Below, one piece after another: positions 18,857 to 28,053 of a DNA stretch of 64,000 nt. Positions within the stretch are counted from its first letter, which is position 1. Each line of letters begins with the position of its first letter. The translations under genes were made by a program, and so were the position numbers. The notes below the pieces were generated by a model. That model saw nothing but the letters and a program-made list of their open reading frames with translations. It had not been told where the DNA came from and made no database searches. Source of the stretch: Gammaproteobacteria bacterium (GTDB taxonomy: Bacteria; Pseudomonadota; Gammaproteobacteria; Poriferisulfidales; Poriferisulfidaceae); the NCBI GenBank assembly GCA_026706895.1, contig JAPOXW010000013.1, positions 106,436-170,435 of the forward strand. The letters run 5' to 3'.

Positions 18857-19228
18857 TCAATCCAGATGGCGCAACATCAGCAGGATCTCGTAGGCCACGC
18901 ACACCGCAGCGACAGCGAACATCAACTGACGTTGCTCAAGTGCAGACAGCGGCATATGCCCGCGCTCGACCCGTTTTCGGTCGAGCCAGCCGATCAACTG
19001 CCGCCAGCGCAGGATCAGGTACAGGTAGGTGGCGCCATGCAGGCCGAGATGGAGCCAGAAGCCATAGCGTTCAAGAAATCCACGCCACCGTGCCGCATGT
19101 ATTGCCATGCGATTCAGGTGCTCAGGCGTCACGATGGGCAACTGCTGAACGGCGTAAACGAGCGCAATGCCCAACACGAGGACTGCCAATAACGCTCCGA
19201 GTATTCGGTGCAACCGGAATCTGGTCAT
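18857..19228 (-). CDS. Small membrane protein of the type IV secretion cluster
   Basis: A 123-aa product with three or four predicted spans (ILGALLAVLVLGIALVYAV, FWLHLGLHGATYLYLIL, FAVAAVCVAYEILLML) and basic connecting loops. It overlaps the preceding gene by four bases and sits directly before the TraG-like gene, so it probably assists that inner-membrane component. ICE clusters commonly carry such a small gene here, but I cannot assign a family. Confidence 0.65.
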   Translation of the reverse strand: MTRFRLHRILGALLAVLVLGIALVYAVQQLPIVTPEHLNRMAIHAARWRGFLERYGFWLHLGLHGATYLYLILRWRQLIGWLDRKRVERGHMPLSALEQRQLMFAVAAVCVAYEILLMLRHLD

Positions 19229-20556
19229 CGGGGAGAATCTCCGGACAATGGAAACCCACCGTCAATCAGCCGCGAATCAGTATCCTCGGGCGGGGTCAGC
19301 CGGATCGGCTTGAGGGCGTCTCCCAGCATTTCATATTCAATAAAGGTCCGGATCGTTTCGGACGCCAAGCGATGCGAGGCCCGAACTTCGTTCAACACGA
19401 AATCCACCTCACGGTTGACACGCTCGAATGCCGTATTCAGAGCCTTGCGGGCCGGAGCCAACGCCGCGACATTGGGTTCCTGACGTCCCGCCATCAGCGC
19501 CGCACGGGCCAGGAACGTCTTTTCCACGATGCGCGCAGTCGCCAATTCCGAAGCCAAACGCTGAATACGCCAGTCTGCATCCGGACGAGCCTGCAGACTG
19601 TCAATCACTTCGCGGCGCACGACGAGGTTCCGGCTGGAGATGCTGGCCAGATCTTCTTCCAGCAATTCCACTGGATCCGTTCTGACCAGCCGCTTTAACA
19701 CTTCTTCGATGCGTTTTCGCTCGGGTTCGATCAGGGGCAAAAGACCGTGTCCGGGAACGGTGGGACTCGGCGTGCCGTCCACCAGGCTGATGGCCTGTTC
19801 TCCGGCAATATCGACCAGCCAGTTTGCTACCTCCTCCGGGGTCTTGAACAATGTCGCGATTTCGGTCGCGCGTTCTGTTTTCCGGCACACGGCCGGCTCG
19901 CCGTTGAGCAGGCACCACCCCGCGCGGGCACTGTCGTACACCGGGCGGATCATGTCCTGCCCGATGCCGCCCGCACGCCGACCGCCTACCCAGATCAGCC
20001 CTTTCTCGGGGGCGCTCTCCGCTTCTTCCTGTGCTTCCAGAACATTGCCTTCCTCGTGTGCCTGATGCCCCCATTCCAGCGACTTGGCAATCTTCGTCCA
20101 GGCACCGGCCGGCCCCCGATCGGCAATGCTTTTCTCGATCTCCTGACAGGAACCCAGCGCCAGCTTGTAGGCTTCGCCCGCACGAATGCTGTAGTACTGC
20201 ATCAATTGACAGGCGCCCGGAAACGCCCGGCAGAACAAACCGCCCGGCAGTGCCAATAGAATCTGTTCCGGAAGCGACTTCAGGGTGGTCAGTTGGTCTT
20301 CCAGCCGTTTCAGAATGTCTTGGACCTGGAAACGGAAATCGAATTTCCCGCAACTGTACGTGGCCCCGACCTGAATATCCGGGAGCAGCTTGATTCGCAA
20401 TGTCTCGCCCGGAGTCGTCGGGACCGCACGCGACCCCCCGAGCGTGTAATACAAGCCCAACTCCTCGCTGCTCGGCAGTTTGATCTGCGCGTCGGACACC
20501 GCCGGCAATGCCGATAGCGCCAGGCACCAGGCACAAGCGCGGATCCAGAAGGTCAC
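19225..20556 (-). CDS. ICE type IV secretion protein, TIGR03755-like (periplasmic, TraH position)
   Basis: A 443-aa exported protein: signal peptide at residues 1-23 (CLALSALPAVSDAQ), then a Cys-containing mature part and long helical C-terminal half. The N-terminal segment (GLYYTLGGSRAVPTTP), the Cys pairs and the gene position just upstream of the TraG-like gene fit the integrating-conjugative-element family TIGR03755. It overlaps the ATPase gene by four bases. It is probably part of the periplasmic/outer assembly; the precise role is unknown. Confidence 0.75.
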   Translation of the reverse strand: MTFWIRACAWCLALSALPAVSDAQIKLPSSEELGLYYTLGGSRAVPTTPGETLRIKLLPDIQVGATYSCGKFDFRFQVQDILKRLEDQLTTLKSLPEQILLALPGGLFCRAFPGACQLMQYYSIRAGEAYKLALGSCQEIEKSIADRGPAGAWTKIAKSLEWGHQAHEEGNVLEAQEEAESAPEKGLIWVGGRRAGGIGQDMIRPVYDSARAGWCLLNGEPAVCRKTERATEIATLFKTPEEVANWLVDIAGEQAISLVDGTPSPTVPGHGLLPLIEPERKRIEEVLKRLVRTDPVELLEEDLASISSRNLVVRREVIDSLQARPDADWRIQRLASELATARIVEKTFLARAALMAGRQEPNVAALAPARKALNTAFERVNREVDFVLNEVRASHRLASETIRTFIEYEMLGDALKPIRLTPPEDTDSRLIDGGFPLSGDSPR

Positions 20557-23345
20557 CGCTCCCGCCCCCGGCGTTGATTTCGGATCGATTCGCCAACCCG
20601 GTGAACCGCCTCAAGTTCCGAGCAATTATGCTGTCGCATGAGGCTTGATCGGTGGGCCTTTTCGTTTTTTTCCGTCTGGCTCAGGGCCAGCGAAAGAGCG
20701 GGCACGACATTGCGAAAGGGCGCGACCAACTTGCTGGAAAGCACCACACCCTCCGTGTACTTTCCGGGCTCCTTTCGAGCAGAGAGGATCATCGCCTTCT
20801 GCTCTTCGTCGAGCCGGCGGAAACGCCCTATCATTTCCACCTCGTCCCGTTCCATGGCCATGCAGACCCACCATTCCGGCTGGTTCAGCAGCTCGCGCGC
20901 GGTTTCCGGAACCTGCCGCAGGCTTTGAGTGGCGATCCACAGCCAAGCGCCGTATGTGCGCCACATCGCGGAAATTGACAGGATGTAGGGAGAGATCAAG
21001 GGATTCTTCAGGAACAGGTGCGCCTCGTCCAAGACCACTACGGTCTGCCGGGCCGAGTACTGCTGATCCTGCACCTGGTCGTTGATGCGCGACAGCAACC
21101 CGCTCATCGCCACGGCTAGCCATGCCTCATTGCGGCGATGCGCCAATGCACCCAGTTCCACCACCGTCACATCGGATTCGACCCAGGTCTCGCCCGGACG
21201 GTTGAATATCTGCCCCGCCCGCCCAGTGCAGAATAGTTCTATGGCATTGGCCATCCGGCTCAAACTGCGTCGTTGATCCTCGCTCAATCGATCGTCTCGC
21301 AAACGGCCGGTTTCGGCTGCTTGATGCATCAAGGTGGACAGGTCTTCGGTCAGTACCGGCTCGTCCGGATGATCCGTCGCTGTCCGGGCGACCGCCAGCA
21401 GAGATTTCCGGATCAAGTTCAGATCCTCGCGTACCAGGCGTTGTTCTTCTTTTGGATCTCCTCCCGTAATCATTAGCCTCGCCTGTATCTCCATCTCCCC
21501 CAGAAGATCACGTCCGATCTCGAGGTTCATTTCGCTACTTTCGGATGTTCGCCCGGTCTCCAAAAGCAACCGTGCATCGGCAAACGGTGGAATGGAAGTT
21601 TGGTCCCCGTTGACGTGGTTGACTGACAGACCTTTTGATTGAAAGTGTTGCGCGAGGAGGCCAAACGTCGGCAATGCCGTAACCAGGTACAGCCGGGGAC
21701 GATGCACAGCAACCGTATGCAGCAAGGTATTGACGAGAAAGGCAGTTTTTCCAGATCCGGTTGGCCCGAATACGAACAGGTGCGCATTCTTGGCTCGATC
21801 CACCGGATTGAGCGGGTCAAACGACAGAGGTTCCGCACCGCGGTTCCAAGCCAGCAGGCCCGGATGCCGCGTCCCGGTCGTGCGCCCGTACACCGGGAGG
21901 CATCTCGCCACGTGATCCATGAACCACAAGCGGGAACGGCGTACATAGAAGCGCCGGTCCTGAGCCGGATTGAAGTTGAACGGCAACGCACGGACATAGG
22001 AATCCTGTGCCAGGGGATCGTCTCGGGGAGGAACCAGCGCAATGCCGTGAGCCATCAAGGCGGCAGACAGTTCACGAACCCGTTGCTCCAAAGCAGAGTC
22101 GTCCGAAGCCGAAACAAACACGCCACTGAACACCGGCAAGATCGGGTTGCCGTCGGACACCTGGCGCACCGCCTCCTCCGCCAAGGTCCGGATCGCCATC
22201 GCCTGCGGGTCACCGCCGACCGCATTGCGCTTGACACGCGCGACATGCTCCAGGATTTCGTCCTGCGTGGCAAACACCACGGCCATCATCCAGACGGTTC
22301 CTTCCGGCATCTGGTCCCACAACGTCTGCTGGCGGTCGCCAATTACCCGCTCCGCAGTCAAGTGACCAACCCGGGGTTCTCCCAGGATCGCGTTGACTGT
22401 CAGGAAGCGGTGCGGCCGGCCATGGAAATACCAGCAACCGTTCTTGGTCGAGGACCATGGGGCGCCATGACGCAGGGCCCGATGCGCCAAGTCTCCCAAG
22501 GCCGTTCCCTTGAGGAGGGCGAGCGGCGTGGCCACCAGCGGCGCCTTGAGGGAATCCGAAAATTCCCGATCCGGTCCGAACCAGTCACTAAGCCAACGAC
22601 AGAGACTGTCGCCGTCCAAGGGGGTCAAGCGAATGCCCACCTGGGCCAGTGAATGACCCAAACGCTCACACAGGTCGTCTAGGTGCTGTCCATCCGGGAT
22701 ACTCCCCGGCTCTTCAATGCGCCAGACACACAACCGGATATGGCGCACTTTCCCTTTCCACGACATTTGGCTGGCAGGATCAGAGAAAAAGCCATCTTCT
22801 TCGCAGGCGTCTCTGTAGTGCTCGCGCAACACTTCCACCCAGTGCTTCGAATAAACCGAGTCCCGAGCTTCCGGGTTGAGGTATTCCTCAAGCGTTTGGA
22901 GCTCATCGCCCAGGTGGTGGCGGTCATATACGAAGAATTGCGCAATCCAAGGCCGATTCTGGTTCTGCGGAAAAACATCGCGCAACAAGGGCACGAGGCG
23001 TTGATGCAAGTCCTCGATGACATGATCCGGTTTTCCTTCGGTTTGTGCGGGGGACACATCGAACAAACGTCCGACGCTGCAGAGATCCTTCATCAGGATC
23101 ACTCCCGGCCCGAGCTCGGCCTTTGGAAACAGTAGATCCGCAAAGGATGCCGAAGTCCGGATCTCCTGTCGCCCCGACCGGTTGCCCGCAAGCGGCCGCT
23201 CGAACTGCTTCCGGGTCAGCGGACGGCAACCCTCCCCGCTCCAGCAACGGGCTTCCGGATCCGGCGCATGTGCCCGGTCCGCTGGCAGCGCCGGGCGGAA
23301 CCCGGCGAGCCAGCGGTCGAACGCATTGCGTCTGCGCTCACTCAC
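20553..23345 (-). CDS. Conjugative transfer ATPase, TraC/VirB4-like (TIGR03744-like)
   Basis: The cytoplasmic motor that powers pilus assembly and secretion. The 930-aa product has Walker A FGPTGSGKT near residue 525 and Walker B VVVLDEAHLF near residue 767, followed by a motif IATQSLRQVPE typical of the VirB4/TraC class. I choose GTG 23345, whose GTGAGTGA overlaps the stop of the upstream small gene. An in-frame ATG at 23447 would run 110 bases inside that gene. The C-terminus is charged (NQRRGRER). Its position after the TraU-like gene differs from the usual ICE order, where the ATPase follows the lipoprotein. Confidence 0.9.
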   Translation of the reverse strand: MSERRRNAFDRWLAGFRPALPADRAHAPDPEARCWSGEGCRPLTRKQFERPLAGNRSGRQEIRTSASFADLLFPKAELGPGVILMKDLCSVGRLFDVSPAQTEGKPDHVIEDLHQRLVPLLRDVFPQNQNRPWIAQFFVYDRHHLGDELQTLEEYLNPEARDSVYSKHWVEVLREHYRDACEEDGFFSDPASQMSWKGKVRHIRLCVWRIEEPGSIPDGQHLDDLCERLGHSLAQVGIRLTPLDGDSLCRWLSDWFGPDREFSDSLKAPLVATPLALLKGTALGDLAHRALRHGAPWSSTKNGCWYFHGRPHRFLTVNAILGEPRVGHLTAERVIGDRQQTLWDQMPEGTVWMMAVVFATQDEILEHVARVKRNAVGGDPQAMAIRTLAEEAVRQVSDGNPILPVFSGVFVSASDDSALEQRVRELSAALMAHGIALVPPRDDPLAQDSYVRALPFNFNPAQDRRFYVRRSRLWFMDHVARCLPVYGRTTGTRHPGLLAWNRGAEPLSFDPLNPVDRAKNAHLFVFGPTGSGKTAFLVNTLLHTVAVHRPRLYLVTALPTFGLLAQHFQSKGLSVNHVNGDQTSIPPFADARLLLETGRTSESSEMNLEIGRDLLGEMEIQARLMITGGDPKEEQRLVREDLNLIRKSLLAVARTATDHPDEPVLTEDLSTLMHQAAETGRLRDDRLSEDQRRSLSRMANAIELFCTGRAGQIFNRPGETWVESDVTVVELGALAHRRNEAWLAVAMSGLLSRINDQVQDQQYSARQTVVVLDEAHLFLKNPLISPYILSISAMWRTYGAWLWIATQSLRQVPETARELLNQPEWWVCMAMERDEVEMIGRFRRLDEEQKAMILSARKEPGKYTEGVVLSSKLVAPFRNVVPALSLALSQTEKNEKAHRSSLMRQHNCSELEAVHRVGESIRNQRRGRER

Positions 23346-23577
23346 CGCAGTCCTGCAACACATCATCCAGAGTTCGGACCAAACCCTCCCGCAGTTCCTG
23401 AATTCGAACGTAGTAGGAATCGTCTTCGTCACGTTCTCCTTCATCAATCTCCAATCTCATGTCACCCAGCAAGTTGTCGATTGGTATCAGCGATACGTAC
23501 AGGCGCTTGGCAATCGGCTGCTCCATGATCCGTTCTAAGGTGATTTTCTCTTTTGACTTTTTCTTTTTTTTGCCCAC
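23338..23577 (-). CDS. Small lysine-rich protein coupled to the secretion ATPase
   Basis: A 79-aa protein with a strongly basic start (GKKKKKSKEKITLERIM) and an acidic second half (LEIDEGERDEDDSYYVRIQEL). It has no membrane span. It lies 12 bases after the TraU-like gene, and its stop codon is inside the GTG start of the ATPase, so the two are tightly coupled. A cytoplasmic partner or regulator of the ATPase is an inference only; no family recognised. Confidence 0.6.
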   Translation of the reverse strand: MGKKKKKSKEKITLERIMEQPIAKRLYVSLIPIDNLLGDMRLEIDEGERDEDDSYYVRIQELREGLVRTLDDVLQDCGE

Positions 23578-23589
23578 GATGGTTCCTCC

Positions 23590-24696
23590 TCAGAAAGTTT
23601 TGTGGCCAATGAATTTCCCTTTGCCTGGGGCGCAGCATTCGTAGGGGCGCCACAGGTTCCAGGCGTAGCTCCCGTCTTCACTGGTCTTGTCGAATGACCA
23701 GGTCTGGGGAGATCCGAAGGTTTCGCAATGCGATTGGGTGCGCGGGCTGATCATCTGCCAACGTGCATTGCGCTCGTTAATCGGGGGCAGCCAAGCCCAC
23801 TGCTCCTGCCGGCGGCAGCGTCCGGATTCCGTATGCGATGGGGGCGGGCCGGGGGCGACGCATTTCGACAGCGGGGTTTCGGGCGGGCAATGGACGGGCT
23901 TCGGGGCTGACTGGCCGGAGTCCCACGACCCACCCGACCGCTCGCAGGACTCACGGTTGGTGGCATTGAGGTCGCCGTGTGTCACCCGGCGATGACCGCC
24001 GTAGCCGAACGGCACGTAGACCCGAGCCTGGTTCGGCTGAGTCACGATGTCGGCGGCCCGCTGCACGACGACAGCGGCCGCCTTCGCATCTTCAGCCTGC
24101 AGCACGAAACCAGAACGCGGAAAGACCGACCCCCATGAATGCCGGGGCCAGTCGCCGATCTCGCGCAGACCGGGCGTCAGGCTTTCCGGACGTGCGGATT
24201 CCAGCCCGCCCCGCCATTCCGCATGATCCAGCGCGGAAATGAAGTACGGAAACATCGGCTTGGCCTGCGAACGGCAGAGGTAGGCCACGTTGAAAACCTT
24301 CCGGCGCAGCGGGAATGGATGCCCGACCGCATCGACCTCCTTGAAACGCAGTTGGTGGTTATCCACCGTCTCCGTCGACGGGAACGACCCGCCCTGCAAC
24401 AGGTTCCCCGCGCCGGATTCCAGAGACAACAAGGCACGGAGTTCCGTCCAGGGAGGGGAGCCGGTGTGGTCGTATGCAGTGAAGACCAGGTCCGGCAGGT
24501 AGTGGCGGACCCGCGGCGTCGTGTTGATTCGGCAGCGTCCGTATTTGCAATGCAACCACAGGCACACTCCGACAATCTTCCAGTCCAGACAATTGGACTG
24601 AAGTGACCGCCGCGCCACATCCGCCGTAGTGAAGGTTTCCGCCATGGCTGTGGAGAAGCCGAACAAAAGTACGCAGGCCAGAACCGGGAAGCGCAT
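23590..24696 (-). CDS. TraU-like exported protein of the ICE secretion system (TIGR03756-like)
   Basis: A 368-aa secreted protein with a signal peptide (FPVLACVLLFGFSTAMA) and many cysteines (for example CLDWKIVGVCLWLHCKYGRC), typical of the TIGR03756/TraU group that acts in the periplasm during mating-pair formation. I start at ATG 24696 (MRFPVLACVLL), which overlaps the upstream stop as TGATG. The longer open frame to 24774 would precede the signal peptide with unrelated residues. Disulfide-rich proteins like this usually depend on DsbC-type help; no such gene is in the cluster. Confidence 0.8.
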   Translation of the reverse strand: MRFPVLACVLLFGFSTAMAETFTTADVARRSLQSNCLDWKIVGVCLWLHCKYGRCRINTTPRVRHYLPDLVFTAYDHTGSPPWTELRALLSLESGAGNLLQGGSFPSTETVDNHQLRFKEVDAVGHPFPLRRKVFNVAYLCRSQAKPMFPYFISALDHAEWRGGLESARPESLTPGLREIGDWPRHSWGSVFPRSGFVLQAEDAKAAAVVVQRAADIVTQPNQARVYVPFGYGGHRRVTHGDLNATNRESCERSGGSWDSGQSAPKPVHCPPETPLSKCVAPGPPPSHTESGRCRRQEQWAWLPPINERNARWQMISPRTQSHCETFGSPQTWSFDKTSEDGSYAWNLWRPYECCAPGKGKFIGHKTF

Positions 24697-24983
24697 CAAT
24701 CCGCCCCAGGATCCAGTCCGGCGACTTGGCGCAAGCGGTGGCAGAGCCACAAATACACGTTTCGGCCCACACACCCTCTCAAAGGATGCCGGCCCAGCGC
24801 GGCATCATGAGAGCATTCCACCCTGGCCCGGATCTCGGTCGTCAGGCCATCCACATCGAAGAAGCGGCGCGCGAGCAGGCGGTCGAGACCACGGACCGAT
24901 ACCCGCATAAGCTGCATGTATTTCGCGATCAGGATCAGGCAGAGCCCGAGAGCCAAAAGATGGAACATGCGAATGCTCAGCAC
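24696..24983 (-). CDS. Small single-span protein of the type IV secretion cluster
   Basis: A 95-aa product starting at GTG 24983, with GGAGGG four bases upstream; an internal ATG at 24968 is the alternative. It has one N-terminal span (FHLLALGLCLILIAKYM) followed by a basic region with three cysteines. Its stop overlaps the start of the TraU-like gene. In ICE clusters this slot often holds the TIGR03757 protein, but that family is thioredoxin-like and I see no CxxC here, so I leave it unassigned. Confidence 0.55.
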   Translation of the reverse strand: MLSIRMFHLLALGLCLILIAKYMQLMRVSVRGLDRLLARRFFDVDGLTTEIRARVECSHDAALGRHPLRGCVGRNVYLWLCHRLRQVAGLDPGAD

Positions 24984-25126
24984 GGAACCCTCCCCACCGT
25001 GCACACAGCAAATCGGATTTGCTGCAGACGGTTGAGGCCACCATCCGGACCGGCAAATTTGCGGCCTTTTGTGCAAGGGAAAGCGTGATGGTTCATGTTC
25101 TGCGCTCGTTATGTTTCGGAAAAGGG

Positions 25127-25480
25127 TCAGCGCACGACTTCCAGGACGGGACCGCGTTCGAATACGTGGAACCAAGTGGCGTATCCGGGGATCGGCGTCC
25201 CGGCAGCCGCAAGGTGCGGATAGACATAGAGAACCAGTCTCGGGTTGGCCAGCACCCTGAAGTCACGGCGCAACTGCCGGTCCACCTCCACCGTAAAGGG
25301 ATCGCGTCCCACCGAGTCGACCGGCATCGGGCGGGCCACGGGGGTCGGTGCCCCAGGCAACATGGCCTGCCGATACCATTCGCGCACCGTGCTGCCGGCT
25401 TCCGGGAGTTCGGCCGGAGAAGCACAGGCACTAATCCAAGCCGCCAAAAGCCACGGCCGAAAAGGGAGCCGGGTCGTCAT
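25127..25480 (-). CDS. Lipoprotein of the ICE secretion system (TIGR03751-like)
   Basis: A 117-aa lipoprotein with signal TTRLPFRPWLLAAWISAC, the lipobox being ISAC. The mature part has a conserved-looking middle (PVDSVGRDPFTVEVDRQL) and ends in a hydrophobic beta-like segment (RLVLYVYPHLAAAG). GGAGGATCT precedes the ATG at 25480. It overlaps the VirB10-like gene by 50 bases. The order VirB9-like, VirB10-like, lipoprotein matches ICE/MPF-G clusters, where the lipoprotein belongs to the outer-membrane core. Confidence 0.75.
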   Translation of the reverse strand: MTTRLPFRPWLLAAWISACASPAELPEAGSTVREWYRQAMLPGAPTPVARPMPVDSVGRDPFTVEVDRQLRRDFRVLANPRLVLYVYPHLAAAGTPIPGYATWFHVFERGPVLEVVR

Positions 25481-26663
25481 AGATCCTCCGGGTGGGAGAG
25501 TGAGTGATGGGAATCGCATCCGTGACATGGATGTCGACTTCGCGCCCCGCCGGCACCACGACCGCATCCCAGGTGTCGTTGGCGAACCGCAACAGGTAAT
25601 CCCCGTAGGTCGAGGCCGCACCCTGGACTGTCTCGCCAAGCAAGTAACTGAACGCATCTCCCTCTATGTGGGTCGTTTCGGTTCCCGCGGAAGTGTTGCG
25701 CTGCACCTGTGACTCGGCGAACGCTCCCCCCATACCCGCTAGAACGCTGGCCAGCAGGTGCGTCCCCATGCTTTCGGGGGCCGTGGTATGAATTTCTCCC
25801 TGTAGACAGGGGTTGCCGAATTTGTCAGCCAGATAGCCGAAGCCCTCCTGCTCCGGTGCCTTCGCCACATGGAATGTGCCGTCATCGAACACGTACACCA
25901 GGCTGCGGACAGACGCGCTCGCACAGGACAACACCGCGTCGCCGCGCACAACCCCCCGCCACAGGATGCCGCGCAATCCGGGGAGGCGCATGCCATTCGC
26001 TGTCAGGTTGTCGTTTTGGCTGATGGCCACGAATGGCCATGGGTCCTGCACGGCCCCCCCGCGCGGGATGCGCCCGACCAGGGCCGTCAGGGACAATCCG
26101 GAGAGAATGGCTGGCGGAATATAGAATCTTGGAGATTCGCCAGCCTCGGTACTCGCAACCAAATCGGCCGACACCATCTCCAGGCTCTGGCGGAACGTTC
26201 CACCCCCATCGAGCGGCTCCACCCAGACCAGGGACCGGGCACGCGGAGTTCCCGCGGAATCAGTCGTTGAGTCGGCCGGAAGACTCTGCGTCAAGCTGTC
26301 CAGATTAAACGCCTCGCCACTTTGCATCGAATCGTCCGGCGGGGAACGAGGTGGAGCGGCCGCCAAGGTTTCCCCCTGCCTTCGCTGGTGCTGCGCCAAC
26401 TGCTCGACGCGATGGCCCATCTGGGCAAACGATTCGCCAAGTTCTCTGATTTGCAGCGCCTGATCCGATATCTTCTGCTCCAAGCGGCGCATGCCGGTCG
26501 CCACTGCGCGAACCTCCTCGGCGGCCTCATCCAGTTCCCGGCTGGCAGAGGTCGAGAGCTCCGATTCGGCGGGAGGCGGAGAAGTGGACAAGAATGTCAC
26601 CGACAGCAGCAACAGCAAGGCCACTCCTGCCAGCAATGCGAACAGTGGGCGGCGCGTATTCAT
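25431..26663 (-). CDS. VirB10/TraB-like scaffold protein (TIGR03752-like)
   Basis: A 410-aa envelope-spanning scaffold: one N-terminal membrane anchor (LLAGVALLLLLSVTFLS), a coiled coil (MRRLEQKISDQALQIRELGE), a Pro/Ser-rich linker, then a C-terminal beta-rich domain (residues ~170-400) that would form the outer-membrane core. This arrangement is that of TraB/VirB10 proteins of ICE type. It overlaps the VirB9-like gene by four bases. Confidence 0.85.
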   Translation of the reverse strand: MNTRRPLFALLAGVALLLLLSVTFLSTSPPPAESELSTSASRELDEAAEEVRAVATGMRRLEQKISDQALQIRELGESFAQMGHRVEQLAQHQRRQGETLAAAPPRSPPDDSMQSGEAFNLDSLTQSLPADSTTDSAGTPRARSLVWVEPLDGGGTFRQSLEMVSADLVASTEAGESPRFYIPPAILSGLSLTALVGRIPRGGAVQDPWPFVAISQNDNLTANGMRLPGLRGILWRGVVRGDAVLSCASASVRSLVYVFDDGTFHVAKAPEQEGFGYLADKFGNPCLQGEIHTTAPESMGTHLLASVLAGMGGAFAESQVQRNTSAGTETTHIEGDAFSYLLGETVQGAASTYGDYLLRFANDTWDAVVVPAGREVDIHVTDAIPITHSPTRRIYDDPAPFSAVAFGGLD

Positions 26664-27424
26664 TGGGCCTGTCCAAATGGAATGCGGGAAATCAATACCA
26701 CCGTGGTGGTGTCCCGGATGCTTCCGGCCGCTTCAAGGTAGGGATGCACGATAGTGGATGCCAAAAACCGACCGCGAATGTCGCGAGGATCGAGCGTCAA
26801 AGGTTCGGGCAAGCGATTCCGGACCGTAACCGCGGTCACGTAATAGGGCCGCACTTCCCACGCGGCATGAGGGATAGCCTCGACCGCGCCTCCGCATGCG
26901 GGGGGATAGGCATCCCGGCAGCGGAACAAGGCGACGGGTTGTTCGTCGACCGGAGTCTGCCTGATGCCACGAACCGGCGCCCCGCGGTGGTCTGGCGCAT
27001 ATAGCGCCTGAATGACGTCACGCATCAAGGTCACGTAATCCGGTGATTTGGGGGGCGACGGCGCAGGTGAATTCTCGGGGTCGCCCAAATCTACCGCTAT
27101 GCTCAACGGTTCCGCCGGTGCCCGCGGGTCGGTCCGGATGACCAACACCAATAATCCGGTTTCAGTCTCAAGGTACACGCGCTGCGGAGACAGGGTGTCC
27201 TGAGCGGTTAGCCAAACATGAGAGCCGGCGCTTTCAACGGTCAGGTGCTTTCTCAGCGACTCGGGCAGCCCGACACGGATCTCCCGCGCGCCCTTGATCT
27301 CAATCCGCCGTTCCTTCCCGACCGGCAGCAGTACCGGAAGCGGGTCGCCAACATAAACCAGAGAAGACGCTCCCGGGGCCGGCAGCGATGCTAGGCATAG
27401 CGACAGTGCAAGGAATCGTTTCAT
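26660..27424 (-). CDS. VirB9/TraK-like core protein (TIGR03749-like)
   Basis: A 254-aa exported protein with a signal peptide (RFLALSLCLASLPAPGA) followed by beta-rich sequence (YVGDPLPVLLPVGKERRIEI). In ICE/MPF-G systems this family forms the outer-membrane core together with the VirB10-like protein and the lipoprotein. The start is ATG 27424, overlapping the VirB8-like stop by four bases. Confidence 0.8.
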   Translation of the reverse strand: MKRFLALSLCLASLPAPGASSLVYVGDPLPVLLPVGKERRIEIKGAREIRVGLPESLRKHLTVESAGSHVWLTAQDTLSPQRVYLETETGLLVLVIRTDPRAPAEPLSIAVDLGDPENSPAPSPPKSPDYVTLMRDVIQALYAPDHRGAPVRGIRQTPVDEQPVALFRCRDAYPPACGGAVEAIPHAAWEVRPYYVTAVTVRNRLPEPLTLDPRDIRGRFLASTIVHPYLEAAGSIRDTTTVVLISRIPFGQAQ

Positions 27425-28053
27425 TCGAGGGTCGACAGGTGGGAACGCAAACGCTCCGGAGGGCGGTACTGCCGGTTGAGAACCAGACCCCATTCGTTGG
27501 TTTCAGGGTCGGAATCCAGCAATGCGACTTCCAGGAAATAGCGGACATCGATGTCCTTGTAGAGTTGATCCTCCAGATAGTCCCTCAAGCGAACATCGAG
27601 CACAACTTGCCAAGCGCCTCTGCCAAGCGGATGCACGGAGGCGTTGCCATAACTTCCCGGTACCGGGCTGACGTTACGTTGCCGGTTTCGAAACTGGGCT
27701 TCGTGACGCTGGTGTTCCCGCGTCAGCCAGTAGCGATAATCCGGGCTGAGAAACGCCGACAAACGTTGGATGTTGTTTAGATTGTCGAGGGCGCCGTTGC
27801 CGGTCCAGTTGTTGATTTGTTGGTGGATGTACCCGGCGAAGACATACACTTCCCACGGCTGGATCTCTCCGCTGCGCAGAGTCGCGCCATAGCGCAATTG
27901 GGGCGGCAGGCTCAGGCGCTGCGTCCCGGAGGCATGCCACCATCCGGCATACGCCACCAGCTGGGATGCGGCCAGGAAAACGAGCCCAGCCTGCAATGCC
28001 CGGACATACCGGCGGCGGTTCAGTTCCTCGTCGCGGAAGCCCCGGGTCGTCAC
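27421..28053 (-). CDS. VirB8/TraE-like inner-membrane protein (TIGR03746-like)
   Basis: A 210-aa protein with one N-terminal span (ALQAGLVFLAASQLVAYAGW) and a periplasmic domain that matches the VirB8/TraE-like position and layout. The start is GTG 28053, whose GTGA overlaps the upstream stop. The motif WEVYVFAGYIHQQINNW is typical of the ICE variant. It probably bridges the cytoplasmic ATPases and the periplasmic core. Confidence 0.82.
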   Translation of the reverse strand: MTTRGFRDEELNRRRYVRALQAGLVFLAASQLVAYAGWWHASGTQRLSLPPQLRYGATLRSGEIQPWEVYVFAGYIHQQINNWTGNGALDNLNNIQRLSAFLSPDYRYWLTREHQRHEAQFRNRQRNVSPVPGSYGNASVHPLGRGAWQVVLDVRLRDYLEDQLYKDIDVRYFLEVALLDSDPETNEWGLVLNRQYRPPERLRSHLSTLE

